Origin: Hippophae tibetana | Taxonomy: Eukaryota > Streptophyta > Magnoliopsida > Rosales > Elaeagnaceae | Direction: 5' to 3' | DNA length: 64,000 nucleotides | NCBI GenBank assembly: GCA_037013495.1 | Contig: CM072807.1 | Span: forward strand, 3,763,501 to 3,827,500 | Shown here: in pieces, positions 25,301 through 36,749 of the stretch | Numbering within the stretch: position 1 is the stretch's first letter | How the letters are laid out: each line of letters begins with the position of its first letter | Notes under the pieces: model-generated | What the model was told of the DNA's origin: nothing | The model's database searches: none | What the model saw: only the letters and a program-made list of their open reading frames with translations | Program-made: the position numbers and the translations under genes

Positions 25301-28300
25301 TAAAATAAACATCAATCTTACAAAAAAAAATATATTAAGAAACCTATATTTCTATAATAAAAAAACTAATGTTAAAATAATTTAAATATTTTTGGATAAT
25401 TTGATATGTAACATTAGTAAAATAATTTTGGTAATATAACTAACATAAATTAATTGCATTTAGTAGTTCATAATAAATAAGAGAGAGAGAGAGATAATGG
25501 GTTTTATTCCCTTGAAATAAGTTGACACAGTAACTACACACCTCCTACCTTTCACGAAAAAAGATTTAATAGAGTGCTTGTCAAAACCTCCTCATCCTAT
25601 ATGTCACACCTCTTTGCATCCACTAACCACAGCCTCCTTCTTTTCTTTATTGCAAATTGTCAAAGTGGTAGTGCCAAAACCCATTTACATCAATACATAT
25701 AGTTTTATTGTTATTATTATTTAAATTGCTATAATAATAAATAGATTTTTAAATCATGAATTTTTTTAGTAATTATTAATTAAAAGGTCACTTTTTGAGA
25801 AAACTATTAACCATCCCTAACAATTTATAATGAACTCTGTTGGGACAATTAAAAACCGTAACTAAAATTTTAGCATATGTAAACACATAACTCTCTTTCT
25901 TACTCATTTGTGGTAACTATTGAGTTACACACGGATGCGTAGATTATCGATATAATTGTTTTTAAATTAAATTATAAAATATATATTTGAAAACGTTCAA
26001 AAAATTGTTACGATTTAAAGATGATTTTTTTTTTGCGGATAATAATTTAAAATAATTACTAAAAAAACGTTTAAAAAAATCATTTTTTTTATATATCTGA
26101 TTTAAAAATCGATAAATTTTAATTATTAATTAATATATAATTTAATTTAATAATTATATAAATTAACTAAATAAATATAATTAATTTTGAAACTGTAACT
26201 GTTATTTTATGTTTTATTTTTATACAAAATCGTAAATATTTTTAAAATTTATCGAATAAAAAACAAAATTACTGTACACTACATTATTCCCATTATTTTT
26301 GCCCATTCTTAGCGCAAAATCTGTTTGCACGAACTGACCAAAACGCCACTAGCCTCCAACGATGGCACCGACGCCACCGGCCTTGGCCACCTGCACGAAT
26401 ACATACTCTAGTCATTTTTCCTTTTCTCGCGATGGAGTTAGTAGCACCCTGCTGTTTCAATTTTTTCTATGACTTAGGTGTTGGGAAACACCCTAATTTG
26501 TTTAATACTATTTGTTAAAACCAGAATCTTGACAAATTTGTTTACTCATATAAATTAGTACTTGATTGTTTCTTGTATGAATATACAAATCATCATAATA
26601 TATCATGACAGAAAATGTAAGCCCATGAAGAAGTTGATATATAGTAATTTGTAAGTTAGATACTCATGTTTGACAACTTAACACAACATATATATGAGGA
26701 GAAATGGTTCTAAAAGGCAATATGATATTTGATTCAAAGTTTAGCAGAGAATGAAAAAGTTAGATTAGAATTTTAGCAGACAAATCATTTTTTTTATAAT
26801 TTGTGCTTCCATCTAGAGAAAGGGAAAAATGTACTTTCAAATCTTACATCAAAATGGTTCATAAGAAAATATTACCATGCTGGAGAGTATAATAGATATG
26901 AAGTTACCATGCTGTAATAAAAGTAAGTGATTTTACTAAGTGTTATATATTTTAATTATGCTTTGTATTATGTTTTGTCTGCTAAGTTGTGTACATATCC
27001 CTCAATTTTTACGGTGGTTCTGTTTTGACTTTTTCATGCATTTAATTGACCTGCACCTAACAATCTTCCTTTACTTCCTAAGGCAATATCGGCTCAAAAT
27101 GGTAGATGCCTATCACCCTTTTTAAAACTACCAGTGCTTTAATTCTTTTTATGATAAAACGCAAGCTTGGTACCTTTAATCTGATAGGTTGAGTATTCGT
27201 TCTTTTAATTAAGGATTAATTTAATTAAGCTTTATACACATAACCAATAAAATAATTTATAAAATTATCTAAAATTCTTATTTTATTGTAATTATGCTCA
27301 TAATATATAAATAACAATAAAAATATACCTAAAAATTATATTTTTAAAATTTTAATCATGTACAGTGAATAACCTAATTATTTCATTGCTATTTCCATTC
27401 TTATTGATCTTCATTTTATCAGTGTGATGTGAGTATTTCAGCTCAAACATAAGCTCTTAATTAGACTATATTTGAAGAGTAATTTTATATTGGTTAGTTA
27501 CATGTAATTCTATTCAAATATAATTATCAATATTACTTAAATAACAATATAATGTAATATATTTTATATGTATATTCTATATACATTATAATTATAAATT
27601 TAAAATTAATTTTTTTTTGTTTTAATATCCCAAAATATTAAAAAAAATAGTTTTTAATTTTTTTTAGATGGGTAATTATGATCGAAAAACAACCGTTTTA
27701 AAAGATTTTTTGAGACTGTGAACCGTCCCAAATTGCGACTTTTGTTGCAGTGAATAGAGAATCATGTGCAAACAAATAACAAAGCTTCTCTGTTTAATTG
27801 TCTCCTAGCAAGAGGATATATTTTTGTTATATATGTTTGTCAAAGCTTTTCTCCATGGTCAAAAAGAAGGATGTATTGAATGTCTATATTGTCATCGGTG
27901 GGGGAATCGTCACTCTCATATTATTTGTATAATATAATATAATTGCTGATGGGTTGGCTATGTAAGCAACCATCTCATAATGGACGTTTGGAAGTTGGTT
28001 ACAGATACAAAGTAAAGTATATTAGAATGAAGAATAAATAAATAAAATGAAGTAATCAACTTTTGAAAGGAAAGATAGAGAGATGTACAAATTGGACCAA
28101 AAACGTTAATAATGAGTAAAAGGGCAATTTGGGACACGATTTAGATGTGCACCGTCGAGGGACGTCTTTTGTAAGGTTTATTGGGGAATTTTCAAGACCT
28201 TTGAACTTGGCTGCTTGGGCATTCACACTTCTTTTAAGCAATGTTATGGAATCTAAATCGACTTCTTTACGTCTTACATATAAAGACCTGCCACTTGCTT

Positions 28301-28639
28301 CTTTCTATTGTCCTTTAAGTTGAAAGAATAAATATGCCAGTTTTTGTTTTGCAAAAAAATATTATTTTTTAATTGTATTTCATAATTTTATATCATACTA
28401 TTAAAAATAAAATTAATTAAATAATTATATTATTTATACATCAAATTTTATTTTAAATATTCAAGTTAATTCAATTTTAAATTTAATATATATTTAAAAA
28501 CAATACTAATTTTAATACTTATATATTAATTTTTTAAACGGTTATATTTAAAATAATACTCTCTTTTTTAGGGTATTATAGTTCCTTGAATTTGAGCAAA
28601 AATAGTCTCATCTAAAGTAATTATGTTATATTTATAATT
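20567..28639. other. AT-rich intergenic spacer, 8 kb
   Basis: No gene, tRNA or clear transposon is recognised. Open frames here are at most about 90 residues and look random. A 65-residue frame at 21072-21269 has normal-looking composition but matches no family I know. Confidence 0.6.
22350..22397. repeat. (AT)n microsatellite
   Basis: About 24 uninterrupted AT units. Confidence 0.95.
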
Positions 28640-29332
28640 AACTTAGTATTTTTTTTAATTTAAAAAGTTTCTTATAATTTAATTCATAATACTTTTCGCA
28701 TTGAATAAAAAAATATCTGTATTTTTAAGTTACATCTAACTTATTAAAACTTTCTCTTATAGTTAAATCATTATCATTCGTACTAGTTTTTATACTATAA
28801 CTCTTGCTTTCATTGTCATTGTAATTGTCTCCACTACAAAAAATATAAATGTTAATACAGATTTAGAAACGAAGATAATCGTCAATACAATTATTAATAT
28901 GATTATTCTAACTAGATTTAGTATCATACACATAAAAATCATAATGAGGGTCGTTATTTTTAGATACATTATTCAGATTACTAGAATTTTGATAATTATA
29001 AAAAGAACTCTCTCGTTCACTTAAAAAAGAATGATCGTTGTTAACCTCAAAAATTTAATTTTTAATATCAAAATAGATGGAATAATTGTCCATATTATTA
29101 TCCCTACCTACAATAGTATCATCATATAAAAAAATATGAATGTTCTTTGCACAATTATATGATCAACATTATTATAACAAAAATGGTTATTCTCAATCCT
29201 ATTAGGAATGTCCCTTTTCATTTCTAATTGAATTAGAATTTACACAGTCAAACTATCCATTGATTTACTTAACCAACATCTGTATTTTAACCTCTCATTA
29301 AACAACATCAAATCAAGCCACCATTTTTTCAT
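28640..29332 (-). pseudogene. accD: accD fragment (plastid acetyl-CoA carboxylase beta subunit)
   Basis: From the ATG at 29332-29330 the minus strand reads MKKWWLDLMLFNERLKYRC, the plastid accD N-terminus. Further on come [26 protein letters not shown] and [13 protein letters not shown], and finally a degraded CEKYYELNYKKLFK near the zinc finger. Several in-frame stops are present and the catalytic carboxyltransferase part is absent. It is a non-functional part of the NUPT. Confidence 0.85.
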
Positions 29333-29678
29333 AGAGCTTCCTTATCCCTATTTACATGAAAAAACAATAGATGAATAGTCATTTGATAACAATCATTTGA
29401 ATATTACGATTAGAATCAAAATAAGCATATAAATCCTAATCCAATTGCTAAGGTTATTAATTAAGAACAAGTAGGTGTTGAAAGCAAAACAATTATCTTT
29501 TGCAAAAATCTGGAATATCACCTCATTATATATTCTAAAATAGGATAAAACCTATTTTTCAATCACTTTTCAATTAGAAATTCAAATATAAAGACTTGTT
29601 TTTAATAATAGGCCCCTATGTTGTGTCAAATTCACATTGAAAAAAGAAATAATAGTTCTTTCCTATTTATAGGAAGAA

Positions 29679-29872
29679 TTTTTGTAGCAAAAGTCTTTAC
29701 CGGTTCCCTCGGAAAATATGTTGGTCTAGTAGAAACAATTAGAGGTTTTGAATCGATCCTTTCTGGAGACTTAGATGATCTTCCTAAATAGGATTTTTAT
29801 TTGGTAGGGAATATTGATGAAACTATCGTGAAGGCTACCAACTTAAAAATAGAAAGTAAATTGAAGAAATAA
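29679..29872 (+). pseudogene. atpB: atpB 3' fragment (ATP synthase CF1 beta)
   Basis: The last ~60 codons of plastid atpB, readable as [30 protein letters not shown] and YLVGNIDETI, ending at TAA 29870-29872. The upstream 85-90% of the gene is missing. It abuts atpE with the usual plastid overlap geometry. Confidence 0.9.
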
Positions 29873-30270
29873 CATTAAGTCTTTCTGTATTGACTCCAAA
29901 TCGAATTGTTTGGCATTCAAAAGTGAAAGAAATAATTTTATCTATTATTAGTGGATAAATTGGTGTATTGCCCAATCATGCGCCTATTGCTACAACTACA
30001 AATATCGATATTTTGAAAATATACCTTAATGACCAATGGTTAACGATGGCTTTGATAGGCGGTTTTGCTAGAATAGGCAATAATGAGATCACTGTATTAG
30101 TAAATGATGCGGAAAATGGTAGTGACATTGCTCCACAAAAAGTTCAACAAACTCTTAAAATAGTAGAAGTTAACTTGAGTAAAGCTGAAGGTAAGAGACA
30201 AACAATTGAGGAAAATCTAGCTCTCAAACGAGTTAGGACGTGAGTAGAGACTATCAATGCAATATTGTAA
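29869..30270 (+). pseudogene. atpE: atpE copy (ATP synthase CF1 epsilon)
   Basis: Full length by comparison with plastid atpE (133 codons plus stop). It contains [11 protein letters not shown] near the start, [38 protein letters not shown] and [15 protein letters not shown]. The start codon is ATA (29869-29871) where the plastid gene has ATG; in-frame stops occur at 29956 (GGA TAA) and 30241 (TGA). In plastids this subunit regulates the ATP synthase; here it is dead nuclear DNA. Confidence 0.93.
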
Positions 30271-30488
30271 TCAATTGGTGTGTCGAATAAGCAAAGAAAA
30301 ATTAGGTATATAAACATAATTTTTGTTTATATGCCTTATTTCGCTTCCGCCAATTCCGATGCAACGAAAAAAATTGCATTCTAAAATAAAATAAAGTAGG
30401 ATGAAGATAAAAAAGATACAAAATAAATAAAAGAGTGTGAGTAGAAAAACTTATTAGATATTGTTGAAGATGGAATCTAATAAGTTCT

Positions 30489-30539
30489 ACCTACTATTGG
30501 ATTTGAATCAATGACTCACGTCGTATGAAAACAATACTA
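30489..30539 (-). pseudogene. trnM-CAU: trnM-CAU fragment (plastid)
   Basis: The minus strand gives the anticodon arm and 3' half of plastid elongator tRNA-Met (CATACG context, then TTGATTCAAATCCAATAGTAGGTA). The 5' arm is replaced by unrelated sequence, so no functional cloverleaf is possible. Confidence 0.8.
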
Positions 30540-30712
30540 GGTCATTTACCATCACAAGGAGAAATAAATGTGGCCTATCACATCAATGGATTTTAAATGA
30601 AATATTTATTGTAAAAAATACCAATCAAACAGATTAAAGAGATAGAATATTTGGTCATGTAATATTCATCTTGACAAGAAATTAGCTACATAATAAAATA
30701 TGTATCAAAATA

Positions 30713-31372
30713 AGGGTTATAACTCAATTAGATAGAGCACCTCGTTAACATACGCACCAATGTTTTTCATAGGAGCTGATCATGTAATCAAAAGATTTGA
30801 TCTTTTTGATAAATTGATGTCCTACTCTATAACTTTTAGGGAACAAAACAAGAGAAAAATAGCCTGACAAGTGATTTGATTTGATTCATGTGCCTATTTA
30901 TACACGAATATAGAACCTACCATTAATATGAGATATTGATAAGGTGAATACTCTGTTTATTCAATGCCAAACATAATGAGTATAAGGACCTAAGAAAAAT
31001 TATCTTTTCGTTCTATCTTATGAGCTTTAAGGTGTATGAAGTTTCATATTTGATTCAATCGGAATGATGAAGATTCCATTTAACTTAAGTTGATCTAGGC
31101 TAGAAGAAGACTTAAGTCAGGATAATCCTTCTTTGAAAAACATTGGTAGTGCTCTTGGATTCGAATTCACATAATGAATGAGAGCACGTGGAACCATCTT
31201 TTTTTTGTCAAGAAAAAAGATGGTAGACTAACAGATATTTTTATCAATTAACGAAAGAGCCCAATGCAAAAAAATTCATGTTGGGTCTTCGAAATAATTC
31301 AAATCATTTTGATAATAATTAGTTTGATCTATTTTACCGAGAAGGTCTACGGTTCGAGTCCGTATAGCCCTA
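30713..31372 (+). pseudogene. trnV-UAC: trnV-UAC with its group II intron (plastid)
   Basis: The 5' exon at 30713-30750 (AGGGTTATAACTCAATTAG onward) and the 3' exon at about 31334-31372 (ACCGAGAAGGTCTACGG onward, ending ATAGCCCTA) flank an intron of about 580 bases beginning near TACGCACCAATG. Exon mismatches to the plastid tRNA disturb the D arm and the splice junction. Part of the NUPT. Confidence 0.88.
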
Positions 31373-31865
31373 AATAAAAAATAAAAAATAGATTTTTTTT
31401 AGAATTCTATTTCTATATATATTATAAATATACATAGAATATATATTTTATAATCTTATTCTATTTTTATATTTATTAAAAATTTCTATATAAAATTCAA
31501 AATAATTTAGATAGAAAAAGAATATCCAATTCTAAACTAAACAAAAAATTTGAATTCCACTTATAATTTTCTTTCTTTAATTTTGTATAGAAACTTCAAT
31601 GTATGAAATAAGAGTCTTATTTGTATAAGAATAATATAGACTAACTAATATTTTATCTATTACGAAATAAAATAGAATTTAATGTAATAATAGAATAGAA
31701 AAAAGGGAATTATAGTGGATAATCTTGAATCAAGACATATACCACATCAAACAAACAAAATTGGGCGATTCAATAAAAAAAATGTTTTGACTAAATGATT
31801 ATGTTATAGATGACTTAATATTCATCTGACAATAAAGAAATCAAAAAATAACATTGAGATAATTA

Positions 31866-32535
31866 CGTATTCCATTATTGAGTTTCCCTTACTCGATCAA
31901 CAACAAAAAAATCAATTATTTTAACTACATCAAGTGCTCTTTCAAATTGGTAAAAACTCTCCAGTTTATAGCCATTTCTCTATGGTACCACTTGTTGCTT
32001 TATCGAATTTGCTTTATTAATAGGCTCACAATTCGATTTTGATTGTTATATACTAGTGCCAATATCTAGTTCTAGGTAGGCTGACCTTCTTTTAACAGTA
32101 TGTATAGTAACAATGAAAACTACCCTCTTCTTATTCAGATTATATGAACAAATGTATGAACCAAAATATGTTATTGTTATGGGAGTATGTACAATAATAG
32201 TGGGTATGTTCAGTACTGATTACTATTCGGGGGGTGGATAAACTAGTTCCTGTAGATGTTTATTTGTCAAGCTATCCACCTAAACCGGAGGCAGTTATAA
32301 ATGCTATAACAAAACTTAGTAAAAAATATCTCGAAAATTCTATGAAGATCGAACTATATCTCAACAAGAGAATCGATGTTTTACTATCAGCCATAAGTTT
32401 TGTCTTGCACACAATACTTATACTAGAAATTTTGATCAATGATTACTTTCTTAATCACCATCTACTTCATAAATCTCTCCTAAAGCATTTTTCAAATACA
32501 AAAATTTAGTATTTTTCTATGAACTGGTAAATTAG
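31866..32535 (+). pseudogene. ndhK: ndhK copy (plastid NAD(P)H dehydrogenase subunit K)
   Basis: Recognisable from IEFPLLDQ near the start, through LLYRIC-equivalent and LIGSQFDFD segments, [35 protein letters not shown] and [14 protein letters not shown], to the end ELVN plus TAG at 32533-32535. Stops and at least two frame changes break it. ndhC, which overlaps the 5' end of ndhK in plastomes, is not found upstream, so a deletion took it. Confidence 0.9.
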
Positions 32536-32658
32536 GCAGAATCCTTTGGTTGTATAAGTATAGAATAATAAATGGTGAATCAATCTTCATAAATTTCATT
32601 ATAAATGTAAAATACTTTTAACACTTATACAAATCAAAATATGGGAGATACAAAAAAG

Positions 32659-33137
32659 ATACAGGCCAAGTCATTTATCTACGTGGTTAGTCAAACATGG
32701 GCTAGTTTATAGATCTTTGGGCTTCGATTACTAAGGAATAGAGACTTTACAAATAAAGTGAGAGAATTGACATTCCATTGTTGTCATTTTATATGTATAC
32801 AGTTACAATTATTTACATTCCAATGTGCCTATGATGTAGCACCAGGTGGACTATTGGCCAGTGTGTACCATCTTACAAGAATAGTACTAGTATAGATCAA
32901 TCAGATGAAGTATGCATAAAATTCTTTTCTCCAAGAATCAATCCAAGAATTCCATCCATTTTGTGTTTGGAAAAGTGCAGATTTTCAAGAAAGGGAATCT
33001 TATGATATGTTGAGAATCTCTTATGATAATCATCCCGGTCTGAAACGTATCTTAATGCTTGAGAGTTGGATATGATGGCCTTTACATAAGGATTATATAT
33101 TGCTTCTAATTTTTATGGAATACAATATGCTCATTGA
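32659..33137 (+). pseudogene. ndhJ: ndhJ copy (plastid NAD(P)H dehydrogenase subunit J)
   Basis: Nearly full length (479 bases against about 477). It encodes readable stretches such as [54 protein letters not shown] and [13 protein letters not shown]. As in atpE, the plastid ATG is ATA here (32659-32661); internal stops and small indels follow. Confidence 0.92.
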
Positions 33138-33839
33138 ATAATCAAAAACTAACTACAATTACACATATTTAAAGAATATTCGTACATTCTCTTATAGATC
33201 AAAAAGATAAAGTCTCATTCACATATTATGGATAGGCTAAAAAAAGAAAATTTGAAGGGTTTATTAAGATTTTCAAATTTTGAAATAGACTTTTTTTGTA
33301 TGAGTCGAGTCAATGTCATATAAGATGAAACTAAAAGAATTCATGATGCAGAACTATGTACTACACACATCACTTAGATAGGTTCTAGAAAGTTACATGG
33401 GATAAAATCAAGAAATAGAACATTAAAAAAAATAGAAAGGAATAAAAGGATGAAGGGGCGAGATTCTATTTGTATTCTATCTGAGTTACCTCTTGGCTAT
33501 TCACACCCTTCAACCCCGTTAAACTAGTACTTTCAATCAAAAAATTGATCGTTTTGAATATGTATGAAATATTAACATTCTTTTTGAAGGAGAGGAAAAA
33601 TGGTATGAATAATTAAAAAATAAAAGGAAACAAAATCAAAATCTTTTACATATTTTCTATACATATACTCTAACTCATCTCTAAATGTTCTAGAAATCTA
33701 AGAGGTATATATCCATACCCTTAAATGGGTATATATGTATAGTGATTTATATTATTATGATTTCATACTCATAATGAATACGTATGTTGACTCATACTAA
33801 TGAATTTGTTTAATAGATACTCATATAAATGACTCATGT

Positions 33840-33911
33840 GCCATGAATCAAATTTGAACCGATGATACAAAGATTTTCAATCCTCTACTTTACCAACTGA
33901 GCTATCTCGAC
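33840..33911 (-). pseudogene. trnF-GAA: trnF-GAA copy (plastid)
   Basis: The minus strand reads as a tRNA-Phe with GAGATAGCTCAGTTGGTA, the anticodon GAA within GATTGAAAATC, and a diverged T arm. Length is 72, as in plastids. Acceptor-stem and T-arm mismatches make it a likely pseudogene; a weak cloverleaf might still be called by tRNA finders. Confidence 0.85.
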
Positions 33912-33933
33912 CATTCAAAACGCACTATCCTTA

Positions 33934-34502
33934 TTATAATAGAAGGACTTGAATCCTAATGATTTCTAAAGTCGACAAATTTTTTTCTCTTACTATAAAT
34001 TTCATTATTATCGATATTGACATGTAGAATAAGACTTTATCTTTATTCTCGTCTGATTAACTAATTCTTCAAAAGATATATCAGATTATGATGGAGTGAA
34101 TGATTTGATCATTTTGATCAATAAATATTCGATTTTTTTATATCAATTCTTAAAAAAAAGATTTATGTCATCATTAATCATTTTGAGATAGTATTTCAAT
34201 ACGTATATTGTATATATAGGATATTCCTCACCCTTTCGAAAGTTTTGATAGAAGCATTCCTTTACTAACGCAACACAACCAACTTCATTTGTTAGAACAA
34301 CTTCCATTGAGTCTCTACACATATCCTTTGTATTGCTTTCTAAACTCTTTTTTGTTTTCAAAATCAGAAAACTGGATTTGGCTCAAAATTGCATATTTTT
34401 AATTCCAAGGTTTTTCTGAATATGAAAGTTTTCACTTGGTAGATTTCCATAAGGCTCAATCCAATTAATTTTCTAGCATCTACCAATTTCTATGTATCTC
34501 CA
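33934..34502 (-). pseudogene. trnL-UAA: trnL-UAA with its group I intron (plastid)
   Basis: Minus strand: the 5' exon near 34502-34465 (GAAATTGGTAGATGC, then TTAATTGG), the intron start with GGATTGAGCC and ACCAAGTGAAAACTTTC, the intron end with ATGTCAATATCG, and the 3' exon near 33983-33934 (GTCGACTTTAGAAATC, then GGATTCAAGTCC). This is the widely used trnL intron region, here as a diverged nuclear copy. Confidence 0.88.
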
Positions 34503-35275
34503 CTTCTTCTTCTTTTGTGATTAGTGTTACGTTATAATGACGTTCTCTCTTTCTTTCTTTCTTATTATATATACTTATGCTATGTTGAAAATGACTAATT
34601 ATTAGTTCATTAAATAGTGGTTCCTTATTGAAAAATATTTTTTATTATTTTGATTTCTTGTTTATCTTTTTTTTCTTCTATCGAAAACTCTTATTTTGTC
34701 AAATAAAAAAAGATTCTATTATTTATGTATCGAAAATTCAATATCGATAGATATATATTAATCTACGTTAATTAATATATTATATATATGAAATAGAATT
34801 CATCTATATACATGGATATATATATTATTATACATACCATTATTTTATATATATTATTTTTCTATTATGTTTAGTGTGTTATTTTGAATACTTGAATTAT
34901 AAATTCTTTTCTTTTCCTTTTTTTCGTTTTAATTTTCACCTTTTTGAATGAAAACATATGGGTGTTTAATTGTGATATGTATGGTATTTTTATGAATTTT
35001 TTTCTCTTTTCATTTTTTTCTTATCTTTCTTTAAAGCATACCTTCTAATAAGAAAAAAGAACTAAAAAATGGATTATTTAATTGTATTGTTGGCTAGATT
35101 AACCATTATTTATTTCTTTTTATATTGTATTATTGTATAGTATTAAAATATCAAATATTCTTTATTTATTTAAAATTCTATATTTTTTGTATACTCATAT
35201 TCATTATTCATAATTAAATGTCAATATCATGATAGTTTACTAGATTTTTATATGCCTACAATTTATGTTATACAA

Positions 35276-35310
35276 ACATGCTTAGTTAAGAGGTTAGAGT
35301 ACGGAGTTTC
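35276..35310 (+). pseudogene. trnT-UGU: trnT-UGU 5' fragment (plastid)
   Basis: GCTTAGTTAAGAGGTTAGAG matches the D arm of plastid tRNA-Thr(UGU), in the position and orientation expected beyond trnL. Homology fades after about 35 bases, so this marks the right edge of the recognisable insertion. Confidence 0.6.
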
Positions 35311-36700
35311 TTATTTAGTTTCTATATTTTATTGTTAGTTTTATTTAATATTTCTTATTTTAAGATTCTTTATTTTAAATTTTGATATTTTTTCGAATAT
35401 TATTTCATTTTTATTAAAATTGATTTAATGTTATGTAATTAATTTGAATATGTGTATATTATTATATTTTTAATATATTACTGTATTATTTCTTAATATA
35501 TTATTATATTATTCAAATAGATTATTTTCAAATTTTCAAATAATATATTAATATTAATATATTCAAATAAAATTAATATAAGATAATAATATCTAATATA
35601 CTAATATAAGTAAATAAGTAAATTAGATAATAGGTATATATGCAATAAAAATATTCAAATATTTATAGATACATATATTAATAAATATAATACTATAGTA
35701 TATCATTTATGATTTGTGATTAATTTTTTTTTCTTTCACTGATCATTTATAAATATCATATTATATTTAATGTAATTAAAATATTATTTTGATATTATAA
35801 GTCTTAATTTTTTTTTTATAATTTAAAAAATTAAAAAAGTTAAAAGTAGATAATATTTCTAAAAAATTAAAAATAAAATTTCTACTAGAAAAATCATAAT
35901 TAAAATCTCTCCGTTTTCAAATATCATTTTGATATATCACATAAAATATAATAAAAATCAATAACAAAAAAAAAAACTCACTAAATCCAACTCTAAGAAT
36001 TTGATGCTAAATATATATATAAAAAAAGATTTTGACACTAAAAATATGCCGGCAAGACGATTAAAGTAAGCTGTAGATTAGATATTTCATTCTTTTGGGT
36101 TAGTATTTATGATCACTGTTTGGGAGATTTTGATTTTGTCAAATTCTACATATAGATATCTAATAAATACTCCTTCCAATTATAAATGTATTAATAAAAA
36201 AACATCCTACTATAATTCAAGATTTTTATAGACATAATAAAAAATCTTTACGGTCATTATTTGGGTCCAAATCATTAGGCCCCTAATTAAAAGTAAAAAG
36301 AGCAAAGTTAATTTTTCAAGAATTTTTTTATTTTTTATTTTATTAATATGCTCCTAGCATATTATTTAAAAAATAAAATAAATTTTTAAGAACTTTATAT
36401 TTATCATACTATTTTAAATAACATATTATAATTTTAAAATAAATAAACGTTAAAGAGACATGTGAATTGAGGAGAGATGGCTAGGGGCTGAGACAGCGGT
36501 TGGTCTGCTTGGCGTGAACATTAAAACTTTGTGGGACTTTCTTTATTTTCTTTCTATAATACAATATAATTCAGAACCAAAAAAATATTTATTAGAAGCA
36601 GAAAAATAAATGCAAAAATCAGCAGCAAAAAAGGAGAGTATTTCTGCAGTAAGGGGGGGGGACTGCTAATTTAAAAAATTGGTAAGCGGCCTAACCTCAA
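35311..36700. other. AT-rich spacer before the RING gene
   Basis: No gene recognised. It ends in the promoter region of the RING gene, with a G7 run near 36653-36660 and a pyrimidine-rich stretch from 36839. No convincing TATA box is seen. Confidence 0.5.
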
Positions 36701-36749
36701 AACTCCAAGAAGGTATTTGATTGATTGTTTCTGTTTTCTTTAATTTTTT

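Larger units (their letters stand above)
28640..35310 (+). other. Nuclear plastid DNA insertion (NUPT), about 6.7 kb
   Basis: Pieces of ten plastid genes occur in the order and orientation of the angiosperm large single-copy region: accD (-), atpB 3' end (+), atpE (+), trnM-CAU (-), trnV-UAC (+), ndhK (+), ndhJ (+), trnF-GAA (-), trnL-UAA (-), trnT-UGU (+). All protein genes are broken and substitutions are spread throughout, so this is an old nuclear copy and not plastid contamination. rbcL, most of atpB and ndhC are missing, indicating internal deletions. Outer limits are where I stop recognising plastid sequence and may be off by 100 bases or more. Confidence 0.93.

Noticed and set aside
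26360-26480. Short reading frame MAPTPPALATCTNTY in a locally GC-rich patch
   Set aside because: Under 40 residues, no domain and no splice continuation found; not supportable.
28056-28323. Overlapping opposite-strand open frames of about 60 residues
   Set aside because: Mutually antisense, no domain, no start context; probably chance.
34143-34361. 72-residue minus-strand open frame
   Set aside because: It lies inside the intron of the plastid trnL-UAA copy and is non-coding.
28640-35310. Functional chloroplast genes or a contaminating plastid contig
   Set aside because: Stops, frameshifts and deletions in every protein gene and substitutions in the tRNAs, with AT-rich nuclear-type sequence on both sides, show an old nuclear copy.
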